DNA of 64,000 nt, from positions 42,597,760 to 42,661,759 of the forward strand of contig CM055092.1 in assembly GCA_029204225.1 (NCBI GenBank). The letters are read 5' to 3'. The notes beneath the pieces are model-generated. The model had not been told where the DNA came from, did not search any database, and was given only the letters and a program-made list of their open reading frames with translations. The stretch is from Diphasiastrum complanatum. Its lineage: Eukaryota > Streptophyta > Lycopodiopsida > Lycopodiales > Lycopodiaceae. Positions 20,196 through 30,670 of this stretch are shown here, in pieces. The position numbers and the translations under genes are program-made. Each line of letters starts with the position of its first letter. The stretch's first letter is position 1.

Positions 20196-21577
20196 TGATT
20201 GGGCAAATGCCACATAAGAGTAAGACTACTTTTGATGGAGAGAGAGAAACACAACAAGTACTATCGGGCATCTACAAACAACAAGACATATGGAGAGAAA
20301 TAAACATGACACTCACAAGTCTGGGATTAAAAAACATATCACATTCTACATTTAGCAGACTTTGGAAAACTGTATTCAAAGAGGTGTGTCTTTCCAAATC
20401 TAGCCCATTTTCAAAATGTAACATATGCATGACATTAAAAATTAGGTTAGAATCCACAAAGGTTGTTGGAGAGCGAGCAAGAATATTCATGGAAAGGAGA
20501 AAACATATGCTTTCCCAAATGAGTTGTCGCAACTTGTATTATTCTTGGAAGCAAAATGCTTGTTGTGAGCCTAGTAAGAACTTGTGCATTATACATGACA
20601 AAATGGACCAGATGAAGACATGCATACCACGACTAGACCCACATTCAAAAAGTTTAAGTCGTGTGATGCAACTCCCTATATCCTTAACAGGAATGCTAAC
20701 ACATGGACATGGAAAAGGTGCATATGGTCATTTTGCAATGGGATATTCGTCTTTTGAACCAAATTTTACAATTGGATCACTAGCACAATGTTTGAGACAC
20801 TTAGAGCTTCTAGATGAGGATGGAAAAGGCGATCTCAATTTTAGTGGTGTGCCACAACAATCCATTTTTGGAGGACTATTGGTGAGGCATGCATTCGATT
20901 TTCACCAACAAATACGAAACAGAGCAGAAAATTCATTAACAAAAATCACAGATACGCCCATGAACATAAGTCATTCTTTGAGTGAAAATGGTCACTTTAA
21001 AGCATTGCCAAGAACTCTCTACTTACAACTTGATAATTGTGGTAGCGAGAACAAAAATAGATACCTGTTTGCATTTCTCTCCCTTCTTACAGCAAAGAAC
21101 ATTTTTGAAATGGTACATGTTGGTTCTTAATGGTGGGCCACACACATGCAGATGTCGATGCAATGTTTAGCAGACTGTCAGAGAAGCTACGGACGGCTTG
21201 TGTATTCACTTTTTCCCATTTGATGAATGCGTTCATTGAGAGTTCGTGCCTTCATCTTGTAACATACTTAATGCAAGAAGTACCAAATTTCAAAGGTTTT
21301 ACTGAAGATTATTTATGTGATGTAGGAGACACATTGGTTGGCCACAAAAAACCTCTACAATTTCGCTTTTTCGTTAGAGAAAACATTCCTGTCATGCAAT
21401 ACATGATGAATCCTACAATGAAAATTTGGAAACCACAAGATGGAATACAATTATGGAAGAGTTAAGATAGAGCCTAGTGAATTTCCAATTGAAATCTCAT
21501 CGGCCAAATCGTCTTCAACAACCAATGCTGATATGCATTGCAAACATAATGTTCGTGAAAATGTCAGTAGAAAATAG
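20192..21577 (+). pseudogene. DUF7869-like transposase-like protein, copy 1, near-intact but frameshifted
   Basis: The main frame (20192-21130) encodes about 312 residues: a possible zinc-binding CNIC (76-79), HDKMDQ (135-140, two acidic residues) and LQLDNCGSENKNR (279-290). A one-base loss near 21127 then shifts the frame into 21130-21465, which continues with VGHTHADVDAMFSRLSEKL and the C-terminal NPTMKIWKPQDGIQLWK. A second frame change allows reading on to a TAG at about 21577. The DxMDQ, QLDNxxxxNKN and GHTHxDxDxMF order fits proteins annotated in databases as DUF7869 family, of unknown function; this assignment is from memory. It sits at the truncation point of the copia element, consistent with insertion there. 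A second diverged copy is at 30.7-33.5 kb. Confidence 0.6.
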
Positions 21578-21702
21578 GACACTCATAATATTCACAGCAG
21601 TATATAATAAGCAAATTAACAGAAAGTTGAAATGAATAAATAACAAAAATTAGTGATTATGAATGAATCAAAAAGTTCAAGCAATATTTAATACCAAATA
21701 AG

Positions 21703-22257
21703 CTAAAACTTACTTGAATGCATGGATTCGTCTTTTTCTATGACCTCCTCTAGATGATGGTTACATATATCCTTGTTTACTAGTCTTTTCCTCTTGTTGC
21801 TTCGGACCTTTCTGTTGAGCACATCCATATCTTTAACAAGAGACAAATATGAGATACGCATGGATTGAAATGTAGTTTTTATCTCATCATTACTAGTTGT
21901 ATAATGATGCAAAGAAGATTTCAACCTTTGGATCTCCTTCTTGAGCATCTCATTTTCATCCGAACAAGTTTTCAACTTTGAAGATTTTTCTTCACACTCC
22001 TTTGATATTCTCCTTGCTTCCTCTTCCAAATAATGTATTCTTTGCATTGAATGTGCATTCCCATAGAGCACCAAATTCTCACAGTAACCCAAAAGGCCAT
22101 GTTTACCATGACACATATATATTATTATTATTCTCACCAAATGAAAATCTTGATGTTGCAATGAACATGGATCAATAGGATACAATGTTCCTGATGACCA
22201 TAAATCTACATGCTTTAGCTTTTCCTCCCTGTATCGGGCCATATCATAAGCTGACAA
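21703..22257 (-). CDS. Unrecognised coiled-coil protein ORF
   Basis: 184 residues, convergent with and about 130 bp from the DUF7869-like gene. The frame stays open upstream to about 22302, so this may be the last exon of a longer gene. Residues about 70-165 look like a coiled coil (repeated Glu/Lys/Leu, for example EEEARRISKECEEKSSKLK), followed by a basic RSNKRKR nuclear-localisation-like patch. I recognise no family. It could be an accessory protein of the neighbouring element or a decayed host gene. No splice sites or promoter were established. Confidence 0.35.
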   Translation of the reverse strand: MSAYDMARYREEKLKHVDLWSSGTLYPIDPCSLQHQDFHLVRIIIIYMCHGKHGLLGYCENLVLYGNAHSMQRIHYLEEEARRISKECEEKSSKLKTCSDENEMLKKEIQRLKSSLHHYTTSNDEIKTTFQSMRISYLSLVKDMDVLNRKVRSNKRKRLVNKDICNHHLEEVIEKDESMHSSKF

Positions 22258-22870
22258 TTTGGGTTGCTTTGAATTTCTTGTCCTGAGCGGAGCATATTCT
22301 GGTGATAGATCTAGTTACGAACGGATCCACAAGTAATCTAGAAAGTAGCATAAAAGCGAGACTTAATCCTAGAAAGCAATAAAAGGAGAGACTAAGGAGG
22401 CTAAAGGAGAGAGATCCATATCATAAGCTGAAAATGAAAGTGACACTGGAGCACTACCTATACCCAACAAGAAGCCCTAAAAAGAGGTCCAAAGCATAAG
22501 AGTCAACTAGGAGGGAAAATAGTGCGCCCTCCAAGAGGGCCCCCCTCCAAGGTAATATCTCAATAAATGAATAATAGGGCCCAAGGCCAACCATACAGTC
22601 TAAATGTCAGTAAACAATAAAATAGAGGGCCCAGGGCCTGCTTATGCATAAAAGGTAACGGTAAAGTAGATGCAAATGGACGTGGCTAATGTAAATAGCC
22701 AAGTCCATAACTCTCCCCGACACAAAAGAAAGCCCCGCCATGAAATGAGGCAACATAGGATCAAGCAGCAGGTCCTAGTATATCAGCAACTGCAACAGAG
22801 GAATCAATAAGTGCAGCAAGAGCACGAGCCTGGTCCGCAAGCAAAGGTGTATGATAGAACACATCCATAG
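22258..22870 (-). other. Probable 3' untranslated region/LTR of the chromovirus
   Basis: This lies just after the chromodomain end of the minus-strand gypsy element and has no ORF. A GTGTCGGGGAGAG purine-rich stretch at about 22710-22722 (minus strand) could be the polypurine tract/LTR start. No matching 5' LTR is present, so this stays tentative. Confidence 0.3.
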
Positions 22871-24487
22871 GTTTTCATGTGGCCTCCTCAACAGGACGAC
22901 CATCCCACTGTACCAAAAACTGAATCTGCCGCCAGCGCCGACTATGATGAAGACGAACTTGTAGAATAGCAGCAGATAGGAAGGAAAATAACTCTGGATC
23001 AACAGGAAACTCGGCATCACGAGGAGCGTCATCCTCAATAGCAGCACGTAATAAACTGACATGGAATATATCACATGCCCGTGTCGAAGAAGAAAGCTGC
23101 AACCGATATGTCACAGGGCTAAGGACCTCCAATATGGGATAGTCCATAATAACGTGGTACAAAAGTGGTGTCGAGCAAAACGAAGGCGTAGATAAACCAT
23201 ATCACCAGTCTGAAACCGAACATGTCGTCGATGACGATCAACAAAACTTTGGTACCGCTGTTGGACGTGCTGTAGATGTGTGTTGGCCCAAGAAATAAGC
23301 TCGCGAGCACTTGATAGAAAAGAGGCAAGTGTAACAGGTGTATCCTCAGGAGGAAGAGGTATCCCAGGTAACAGTGGTGCATAGCCATGAGATAATAAGA
23401 AGGGAGAGACACCAGTGCTGGTACTAACTGAGCTATTATAGCTATATTCAGCTAAACATAGATGCTGATCCCAGTCCTACCCTGAAGGAGTCACAAAATG
23501 GCGGAGGTAATTCTCAAGGCTTCAATTAAGGACCTCGGACTGTCCATCGGCAGTAGAATGATAAGCAGAACCCATAAAAAGCGGAACATCCAATATGCAC
23601 ATAAGCTCTGTCCAAAATGTAGAGGTAAACTTACTATCCCGATAAAAAATGATAATACGAGGAAATCCATGGAGGCGTAAAATCTCTAACAAGAATAAAC
23701 ATGCACACTGCTCAGCTGTGATAGTACTGCAAACCGGTATAAAATGTGCCTGCTTCGAGAACCTATCAACCACCACCATACATGAATCATGACCACGCCG
23801 GGTGCGGGGGAGGCCTAGGATAAAGTCCATCGAAATATCGGTCCACTGGCGATGAGGGATAGGCCAACTTTGAAGCAAACCAGCAGACTTTGCATGAGAG
23901 TATATTGCGGGCACAAAAAGTGCAGTTACGAATAAGAAGGGCTAGCTCAGATTTCATGGATGGCCAGTAAAAGTGGTCCTTAAGACGAGAATAAGACTTT
24001 TGAAATCCAAAATGGCCACCAACAGGGGAGGAATGAGCATCAGACAATAACTGGGGGCGAAGAGGCAAGGAGCTAGGTATACAGAGAGACCCAAAATGAT
24101 AAAGACGGTGATCAAGGATGGAATAGACCTGGTGTGGACGAGAAGAAACAGGAGGTGCAGAACTATAAACATCACGAAAGTTAGGACAAGTGAGATAAGT
24201 AGAGGGGAGATCATCAAACTAGGTAGGAATGGTGGCAACAAGTGTGTGTAACAAAGCAGGCAGACGGGATAAAGCATCGCCAATGGCGTTTGAATGGCCA
24301 GGACGATATAAGATAGTAAAATCAAAGGATTGTAAAAATTGCGACCAACGAAACTGACGATCGCTAAGGTCCCGCTGGGATAACAGATAACGGAGAGACT
24401 GGTGAGTAACAATGTCAAATGGTATATCAGGGTACTTATGTTGTAGAGTACTAGCAAGGGACATAACATCAGAAAGAGTATGAGGTC
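22870..24487 (-). pseudogene. Ty3/gypsy chromovirus polyprotein: RNase H end, integrase, chromodomain; truncated and frameshifted
   Basis: Reading the minus strand: RNase H C-terminus (HQSLRYLLSQRDLSDRQFRW, then FTILYRPGHSNAIGDALSR) at about 24220-24480; integrase zinc-binding region (GHFGFQKSYSRLKDHFYWP with a CTFC pair) at about 23890-24060; integrase core (MDFILGLPRTRRGHDSCMVV, later STADGQSEVLN) at 23522-23840; integrase C-terminal segment (SPVTYRLQL, IFHVSLLR) at about 23030-23130; and a chromodomain-like end (FLVQWDGRPVEEAT) near 22875-22925. A chromodomain after integrase defines the chromovirus lineage. Gag, protease and RT are missing; the copy is cut at about 24.49 kb against an inverted LTR fragment. 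Several frame changes show it is dead. Confidence 0.88.
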
Positions 24488-24494
24488 GAAAAGA

Positions 24495-24645
24495 TTTCTC
24501 ATCATTTCCATCCCATTTCATTGTGCATCACTGATATATCTTTGTTACCACCATAATGACAAAATTACCCTCTTATGTGCTCTCTTTGGGGAATGACATC
24601 TCTTATACTGCAAAAACCATTGAATTTCCTAATAAGCAGGTTATG
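24495..24645 (+). repeat. LTR-end fragment, inverted copy of 27430-27590
   Basis: This 150-bp stretch is nearly the reverse complement of about 27430-27590. Shared blocks include TTTCTCATCATTTCCATCCC, TGCATCACTGATATATC and CATTGAATTTCCTAATAAGC. The 27-kb copy runs straight into a primer-binding site, so this is probably the 3' end of an LTR. Confidence 0.75.
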
Positions 24646-24786
24646 GCAGCCCTAATGTGTGAGAATGATCTCCTAAGAAAAGCTTATGTACTTTAGATCA
24701 ATACTAGATTGAAATCCAAGATCTAGGTCAAAATCTAAGGCAAAGAGACAAAGATAGATGCCACAGATTGATAACCAAAGTGATTT

Positions 24787-25114
24787 CACTCTCTCTCGGG
24801 TAGAGAGAGAGTGCAATACAAGCAAAATTGACAAATCTCAAATTTGACTCAAAAACTCAAGTAGATTATGATTGGTAATGAGAGTACATATGAAACTCGT
24901 GGAGATCCATGACTACATCCTATGGGACCCCTAATCTTAGCCTCTCTAATCCTATTGGATGAATGATGCATCCATCTTGCAATTCTATTGGACCCTTCAT
25001 AAGGATTTCTCAATTTTTATTGGACCCTTTGAACTTTGCCAACACTTTCACTTGATCACTCATCAAATTACATTAACACAAGTGTCACAAGCCTAACTAG
25101 CTCGAGTTTTGTGG
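24787..25114 (-). repeat. LTR fragment, inverted copy of 35035-35350
   Basis: About 320 bp closely match the reverse complement of about 35035-35350. Shared blocks include TTAATGTAATTTGATGAGTG, GCAAGATGGATGCATCA and CAATCATAATCTACTTGA. It begins with an 11-bp hairpin (CACTCTCTCTC, 5-nt loop, GAGAGAGAGTG; 24787-24813). The partner lies after a copia polypurine tract, so this is an LTR fragment of the same family. Confidence 0.8.
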
Positions 25115-25566
25115 TGCCGCATCATCGTCGTCTTCAATCAAAATTTATTGTGTCGCCATTCCCTCAGGTGTGGTGGGATCAGCACCTAGAGGTGAGGTGA
25201 CGAACTCCATTTGTTGGAATGCGTCATCATCCAATGGTTTCTCGGACTCGACATTCTGTATGGATGGATCAATGGAGGAGGTGGGAGAGAGAGTGGAAGT
25301 ATGAATGGATGGAGGGATGAGCTGTTCGAAGGAGGGAACATTTGGAGGCATGGGGAATTGTAGAGTTGTGTCGAGGATGGAGGGGGGGGGGTGTGAAAAG
25401 TTAATGATATTTATAAAGGCCAAAGTCCGGGGAGACAATTGAGAGTCTTGGGGATTTATGGCAGTGGAGGGAGTGGAAACAACATAAGAATCAAGGAAGG
25501 AGGAAGGGGTGGAAGAAGAAATGGTGATGGAAGGTGTGGGTGTGGCAAGGACGACAGTAGAAGATG

Positions 25567-25650
25567 CTTCTTGGTTTCCAAGAGGAGGCTCGAACCTGGG
25601 ACCAAAGAAACTTTGGATGCCAAGCTAACCAGCTGAGCCAACCCTGTTGG
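25567..25650 (-). mobile_element. Ultra-short tRNA-derived SINE-like element, copy 2, with 10-bp target duplication
   Basis: The 84-bp element is on the minus strand, bracketed by the direct repeat GTAGAAGATG (25557-25566 and 25651-25660). Minus-strand A box TGGCTCAGCTGG (25629-25640) and intact B box GTTCGAGCC (25587-25595) are both present. The 3' end is GGAAACCAAGAAG, as in copy 1. Of nine differences from copy 1 over 75 bp, most are C-to-T or G-to-A changes in copy 1, so this copy looks younger. There is no poly(A) or other simple tail. Confidence 0.82.
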
Positions 25651-25979
25651 GTAGAAGATGGAGGAATTGGGGCAGTAAGCATAATACTTGTCAATAAAAA
25701 TCAGGTAATCCCGAGAAACTATCAGCCACCAGCTTTTGAACATCCACCGAGAACTTGAACTTTGAAAGTCAGCTTTGAAAATCAGCTCATTTCTATGTTT
25801 CCGCAGCCTGGATTTCTGAATAGCATTCAACATGCAGCTCCAAACTTATAAAACTCTGCCTAAGAAATTAGTAGTGTGTCTTTATAGCACCACGGAACAA
25901 TCGTCATACTTGTTCAGAGTCTGCTCATTTAGTATGCCATTGGGCTACTTTCAAACATGAATATTGTCATCAATCTGAA

Positions 25980-27170
25980 CTTTTGCTAAACTAATACATA
26001 GTTGGTCACTCATAGAAGATCAGATTTACCATTGAGGTACAACCAACATTTTAACTCTCAAGATATAATCAGCAGCATCACTAGGCAGAATTTTAGCTTT
26101 GAAGTTCTGCCATAACATAATCAAGTCGTACAATGTGCAATAATGAGATGAATGACATAACAACGCAAGGCACAGAACAATGAGTTTGACAGTTCAGCCC
26201 ATAATCTCAATATAGGCAACTTTTCTTCTGGTATGGCCTTTTTCACATGGCTGAAAAATCCTGTGAAAAAACAAACAAACACAAACACATGTACATAATA
26301 GGAACTGTCTCTTGGCAAAGCATAGATCAGAAATTGCTTACGTAAAACCAAGAGTTTAATGAAACAAATACAGTATAAATAAGAAATTTAAAAACTTCTA
26401 AAAGAAATAGTCAACAAAAAATGTGTAAAACAGAGAATTGAAAACAAGAAAAGAAAAAGATAATTTGCCTCTGTCTCATGGAGGCTGAGAAAATCGGTAA
26501 GTGTAACCTCTTGATGATTTCCGCTTCAGTCTTGGTACGAATACCATGCTCTTTGGATAACATATTGTCATAGACCATAGTTACTACAGTCCAATAAAAA
26601 GTTAAGCACATCTTACAATACTGCACCACAATACCAATAAATACTTTCAGATTTGTCCTTGGTAAATTCATATGCCAACGTAAAAGGTTGATTATCTTTT
26701 AATCTTGAAGTTTGTCGAAAGCTGGAACAAAGTTCTGTATCAGTATAGTCCAAGGTACTTTCATCAAAAATCATAGAAGACGAAAAGATTGAATCCGAAT
26801 TAGGCTGCATTTCCCCATCCTCAGTTTGATACAGGAGATTCACTTATTGGATAAATGAAGTATTATTCTGCCCGTCATTCAGCCTAGCAGTATCTTCTTC
26901 TAAATGTTGTGAGACAATGTACTGCAATAATGAATCAACTTCAAGTTCTGAACATTGTTCTAAAATATATTATATGTCATGTCCAAATCTTGATGTTGGT
27001 CATAATCATCTATTGTACATAAAATAAGGGACTTCCAAAAAATAGTAATAGTTTTTACTTCAGCCTTCTCAATTTGAAACTTTGTAGAATCTACCTCAAT
27101 CATTTCAACAGATTTACAAAGAATGACAATGGTGCTAGAAATAGATTCCACAAAACAAATACATTATTCA
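25980..27170 (-). pseudogene. Unrecognised exon-like minus-strand gene fragment
   Basis: Readable protein continues across frame changes from about 27150 to 26615: TIFWKSLILCTIDDYDQHQD, then EQCSELEVDSLLQYIVSQHL, then NLLYQTEDGEMQPNSDSIFS. It is rich in acidic and serine residues. Further on, a frame at about 26430-26570 reads IRTKTEAEIIKRLHLP. After a pyrimidine-rich stretch ending TTTTTTCACAG (near 26263) comes a possible last exon FFSHVKKAIPEEKLPILRLW. I do not recognise a family. It may be a captured or relic host gene with at least one intron; the stop at about 26840 argues against function. Confidence 0.3.
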
Positions 27171-27405
27171 CCATAGTCTTCTCAACTCCAAGCTTAAGAC
27201 TTGGCAAATCTGGTTCAATCTTTTTGATGGATTGTACTTGGTACCAGATATAGCTTGTAAAACACTGTACATCCACAAACTTATAACATTATGATTCTGT
27301 AGAGATCCGCAAAAGGTATGGACAGTAAAACTGAAATCTGCCCACAGAAAATCAGAATAGTAAATGGAGATGGTAATGAGCAGAAATTTTCCTCTTTGGC
27401 TATGC

Positions 27406-27423
27406 TCCCCGGCAACGGCGCCA
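27406..27423 (-). other. LTR-retrotransposon primer-binding site (tRNA-Asp type) after an LTR end
   Basis: The minus strand reads TGGCGCCGTTGCCGGGGA, the known primer-binding site complementary to the 3' end of plant tRNA-Asp used by many Ty3/gypsy elements. It follows the LTR-like block that is also found inverted at 24495-24645. No gag follows on the minus side before the unrecognised gene fragment, so only the 5' end of an element remains. Confidence 0.8.
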
Positions 27424-27599
27424 AAATAAGCGTATGGCATAACCTGCTTATTAGGAAATTCAATGGTTTTTGCAGTATAAGAGATGTCGTTCCCCAAAGA
27501 GAGCACATAAGAGGATAATTCTGTCATTATGGTGGTAACAAAGATATATCAGTGATGCACAGTGAAATGGGATGGAAATGATGAGAAATCTGGTTGCAG

Positions 27600-30500
27600 C
27601 CAGAACCACCAAACCCAAGGGAAAATGTAATAAATCCGATAGAAACAGGTTTAATGATAGTTCCAGACCATAAACCTCTCCCATACAATAGCTACTACGT
27701 ATGATCATTAATGTCTTGAGTGACTAAACAATCACTAAGTTTTTTGAATTTTTCTTCGAAATTTTGGGCACACACATGCTGATTACCACAAGTTCCAAGA
27801 TTATGAATCCTCCAGTTCTGACTCAGTAGCTAAGCAACCTGCAAAATGACTCGGAGAATCAAACATCCCCTCTCATACTACTTCTCATAATCTGACCGAA
27901 AACATAATTGCACTAATATGAATCAAATAGATGCATGCCTCAGCATGATTTTGGACTCGGTATATCAATGTACTAAATCATTCATTTAAGAAGAGTGATT
28001 ATTGCAGATATTGATTCCATTCATAAGTGTAGCAACATCCGCAGATAAATACAATGATAATCATCTTCTTCTCTGCTAGGAAGAAGGAAAGATTAAGCTA
28101 CACTAGAGCACACAGAGAACCAGAGCCTCTGCAGACTCTTCCTTTCTTGCAAGACGAAGCAAGAAGAATGAAAAATGGAATACATGGAGTGAAAAACGTT
28201 ATGGCTCATATAGCTAGGAAGAGGGTCATGCTCAGAGAGAGGAGGCTGTAATTGCCTTTGGAATGAAGCCCAATGACTACTTGACAGGTTTACATAGATC
28301 CAATCGAATGCTGTCTGGTGTAAGAAACGGTTCCATTGCTTCAGCTTTGTTATGCGTAGAAGAAGACTCGTTGAAGTGCTGCGCCCTTAACTACCTCAAA
28401 ATAAATATACTTATGACTGCAGTTCCACATACAAGAAGAAGCGCTCCGTTTGCTAGAAAAACACTACTCTGAACTACGGAATCCACCTTTCGAATAACGT
28501 GAGAGAAAGGCCTTGGTGACAATGCCTTGACTGTCACTGCCCCGTAGCTGGTCGTTGGAAGATGTATCGTTGAAGGACTGGCTTTCTGTAGACTGCATAG
28601 AAGAAGAAGCGTTGCTCATTTGAGAACCACTGTCATTAGTGCTTACACAACCATTTCAGAAGGGCGTGACATTGAAAAGCATGTTGGAAGGCACCCTGGT
28701 GTAAAAGATATATACTTGCAAAGAGTGGTTGGTTGATGCGCTTCTACATATTGAAGAATACACTGCGTGAAGATGTCAGTAGTTAAATAGCCAAATAATG
28801 TCTGTCAGCCTTCTCGCCATCTTCAGAGAGAAAGGTGTGACAGTCTGGTGCAATTCACTCTGAAGGGTGCACCATAACAGCTTGTATTTCATCGTTGTCA
28901 GGTGGACGACTGCTATTGAAGTGCAGTTTAAGTGCAGCATGTGCGAGGTAAAAGAACGCATGTCCCGTCTGTTTAGAAATTCCGATCCAAGTTAGATTAA
29001 AATACAAAAATGCGATGCAGGTTCGGATTTTCTCCGAACAGAACGTGTTCGAATATTTTTCTGTGGGCTGACGGCTGCTCAGGATCAAAATTTGTTGTGG
29101 GTCGAATTCTTGTAGTTCAAATTTCCAAAGGACAGCAGAAGATCGAAATAGCTAGCGCATACGCTGAGGTCAAAGTAGCAGAACCAATTCTGCCCATAGA
29201 TCGTTTGTGTAGAATGAATATGGTTCTGACAGTTGCATGGTCATATGGCTGACTGCAGATCGATCTCTGTCACATTTCAAAAGGAGCGCATTTGATGGTA
29301 GGATCGAAATTTGTTGTTGGCACAGGAAAGAAGAGGAAATCACTGCTGCAAACCGCATTCAGTATGTCTGTCCAAGTGCGATGCCCATTCTGAGGTCAGA
29401 AGATTGGAATGCTGTTGGATTTGCACTCCACCGTGAATCGAAATTTCTGTAGGATCGATTTCGAGCTTCTACGTTGAGGGTCGGATCGAAATCTGAATAA
29501 TAGTACCACGGAAAATCGATCCTCTCTTGGAAAAGCAGGCTGCCTGAGGGTCGGATTTTGTAAAGGATCGAAATTCTGCTTCACCATGGATCGGAAAGTC
29601 TGGAGACACTGAATCTATTTCTAAAGATCGAAAATGGAAAATCTTTCCAGGATCGATTTCATGGTAGGCTTGGATGGCGGCTGAGGAGGTCGAATGTCTA
29701 AAGTGACCTTATTGAGAAAGAATGACCATGACTCAAAAGATACTTATGCCTTTAAACTCAAGGCCAGCCCACTAACCTAGGCTTATATACCCACACAAAT
29801 AAAGTTGTCCTTGAGCTTAATGTTGGTCTCGAGTATAGCTCATGTCGTGAGGAAATAAATTGCCTTAAATAGTCATAGCTGCAAGTGTGCCTTGACCATA
29901 TTCACTTAGAATCATTCCAAACCGTGGGACAAATAAAGTGCCCTTGCCTTATGCCTTACACCAATGAAGAGTTAACCAAGATTAACACAAGGTTGATCCT
30001 TAAGAACTTCCATATGACCTCAAATCATTGTATGAAATAATGTGAGCTTGAATACCCTTATATAAGAATAAAGTTTGATCTTTAACATTTGGACTTGATA
30101 TCATGTGAAGTTTGATATTGACCTTATGGATAAACAGTCGCAAGGTCGATTTCATGTTGGCCGGTGAAGAAAATCAAATACTTCAAAATTAAAGACATTA
30201 AGCTTATATGCCATAAAATAGAAATGACACTTAGAAATAGTAAATTTGGCAATGATATGTGTCATGTAGTTCTCAAAGTATTCAAGACTCAATGAATATA
30301 ATCAAAAACCGATAAATCATATAAAATGCCATAACTGAGTCACCACAAGGGCATTTCCACATGTGTCCTACCTAAAACACGATGACATTTGTTTTGGGAC
30401 TTTGACTTGAAAAAGAGTAATCTTTTTTGGTGTTTTTAAATGGTCTAGTTTTAAGCCAAAATCATGGATTTTTTTAATAAATCTCTAAATTTTGTTTTAA

Positions 30501-30670
30501 AAAAAAGCCAAAAAATGCATATTTTAAATAAAGAGCTACAAGTTTTTTGTTGCAAACTTCATAAAACCATCATAATTACAAATGAAATAATAATTCAAGA
30601 GAACAAATGATTTTTGAAACTCGAAATTCCATTGAAATACAAAACAACTTAAATTATATTTGCACAATTT
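27600..30670. other. Region without recognised genes, containing a GATCGAAAT motif cluster at 29.1-29.7 kb
   Basis: No protein family was identified; short ORFs around 28054-28472 have no motif. Between 29141 and 29665 the word (G/A)ATCGAAAT or its reverse complement recurs about eight times (for example 29141, 29302, 29436, 29484, 29566). Repeated GAGGGTCGGAT phrases occur with it. A similar cluster is in the presumed LTR of a copia relic at 40.68-40.86 kb, so this may be an LTR of the same family. 29700-30670 is plain AT-rich DNA. Confidence 0.4.
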
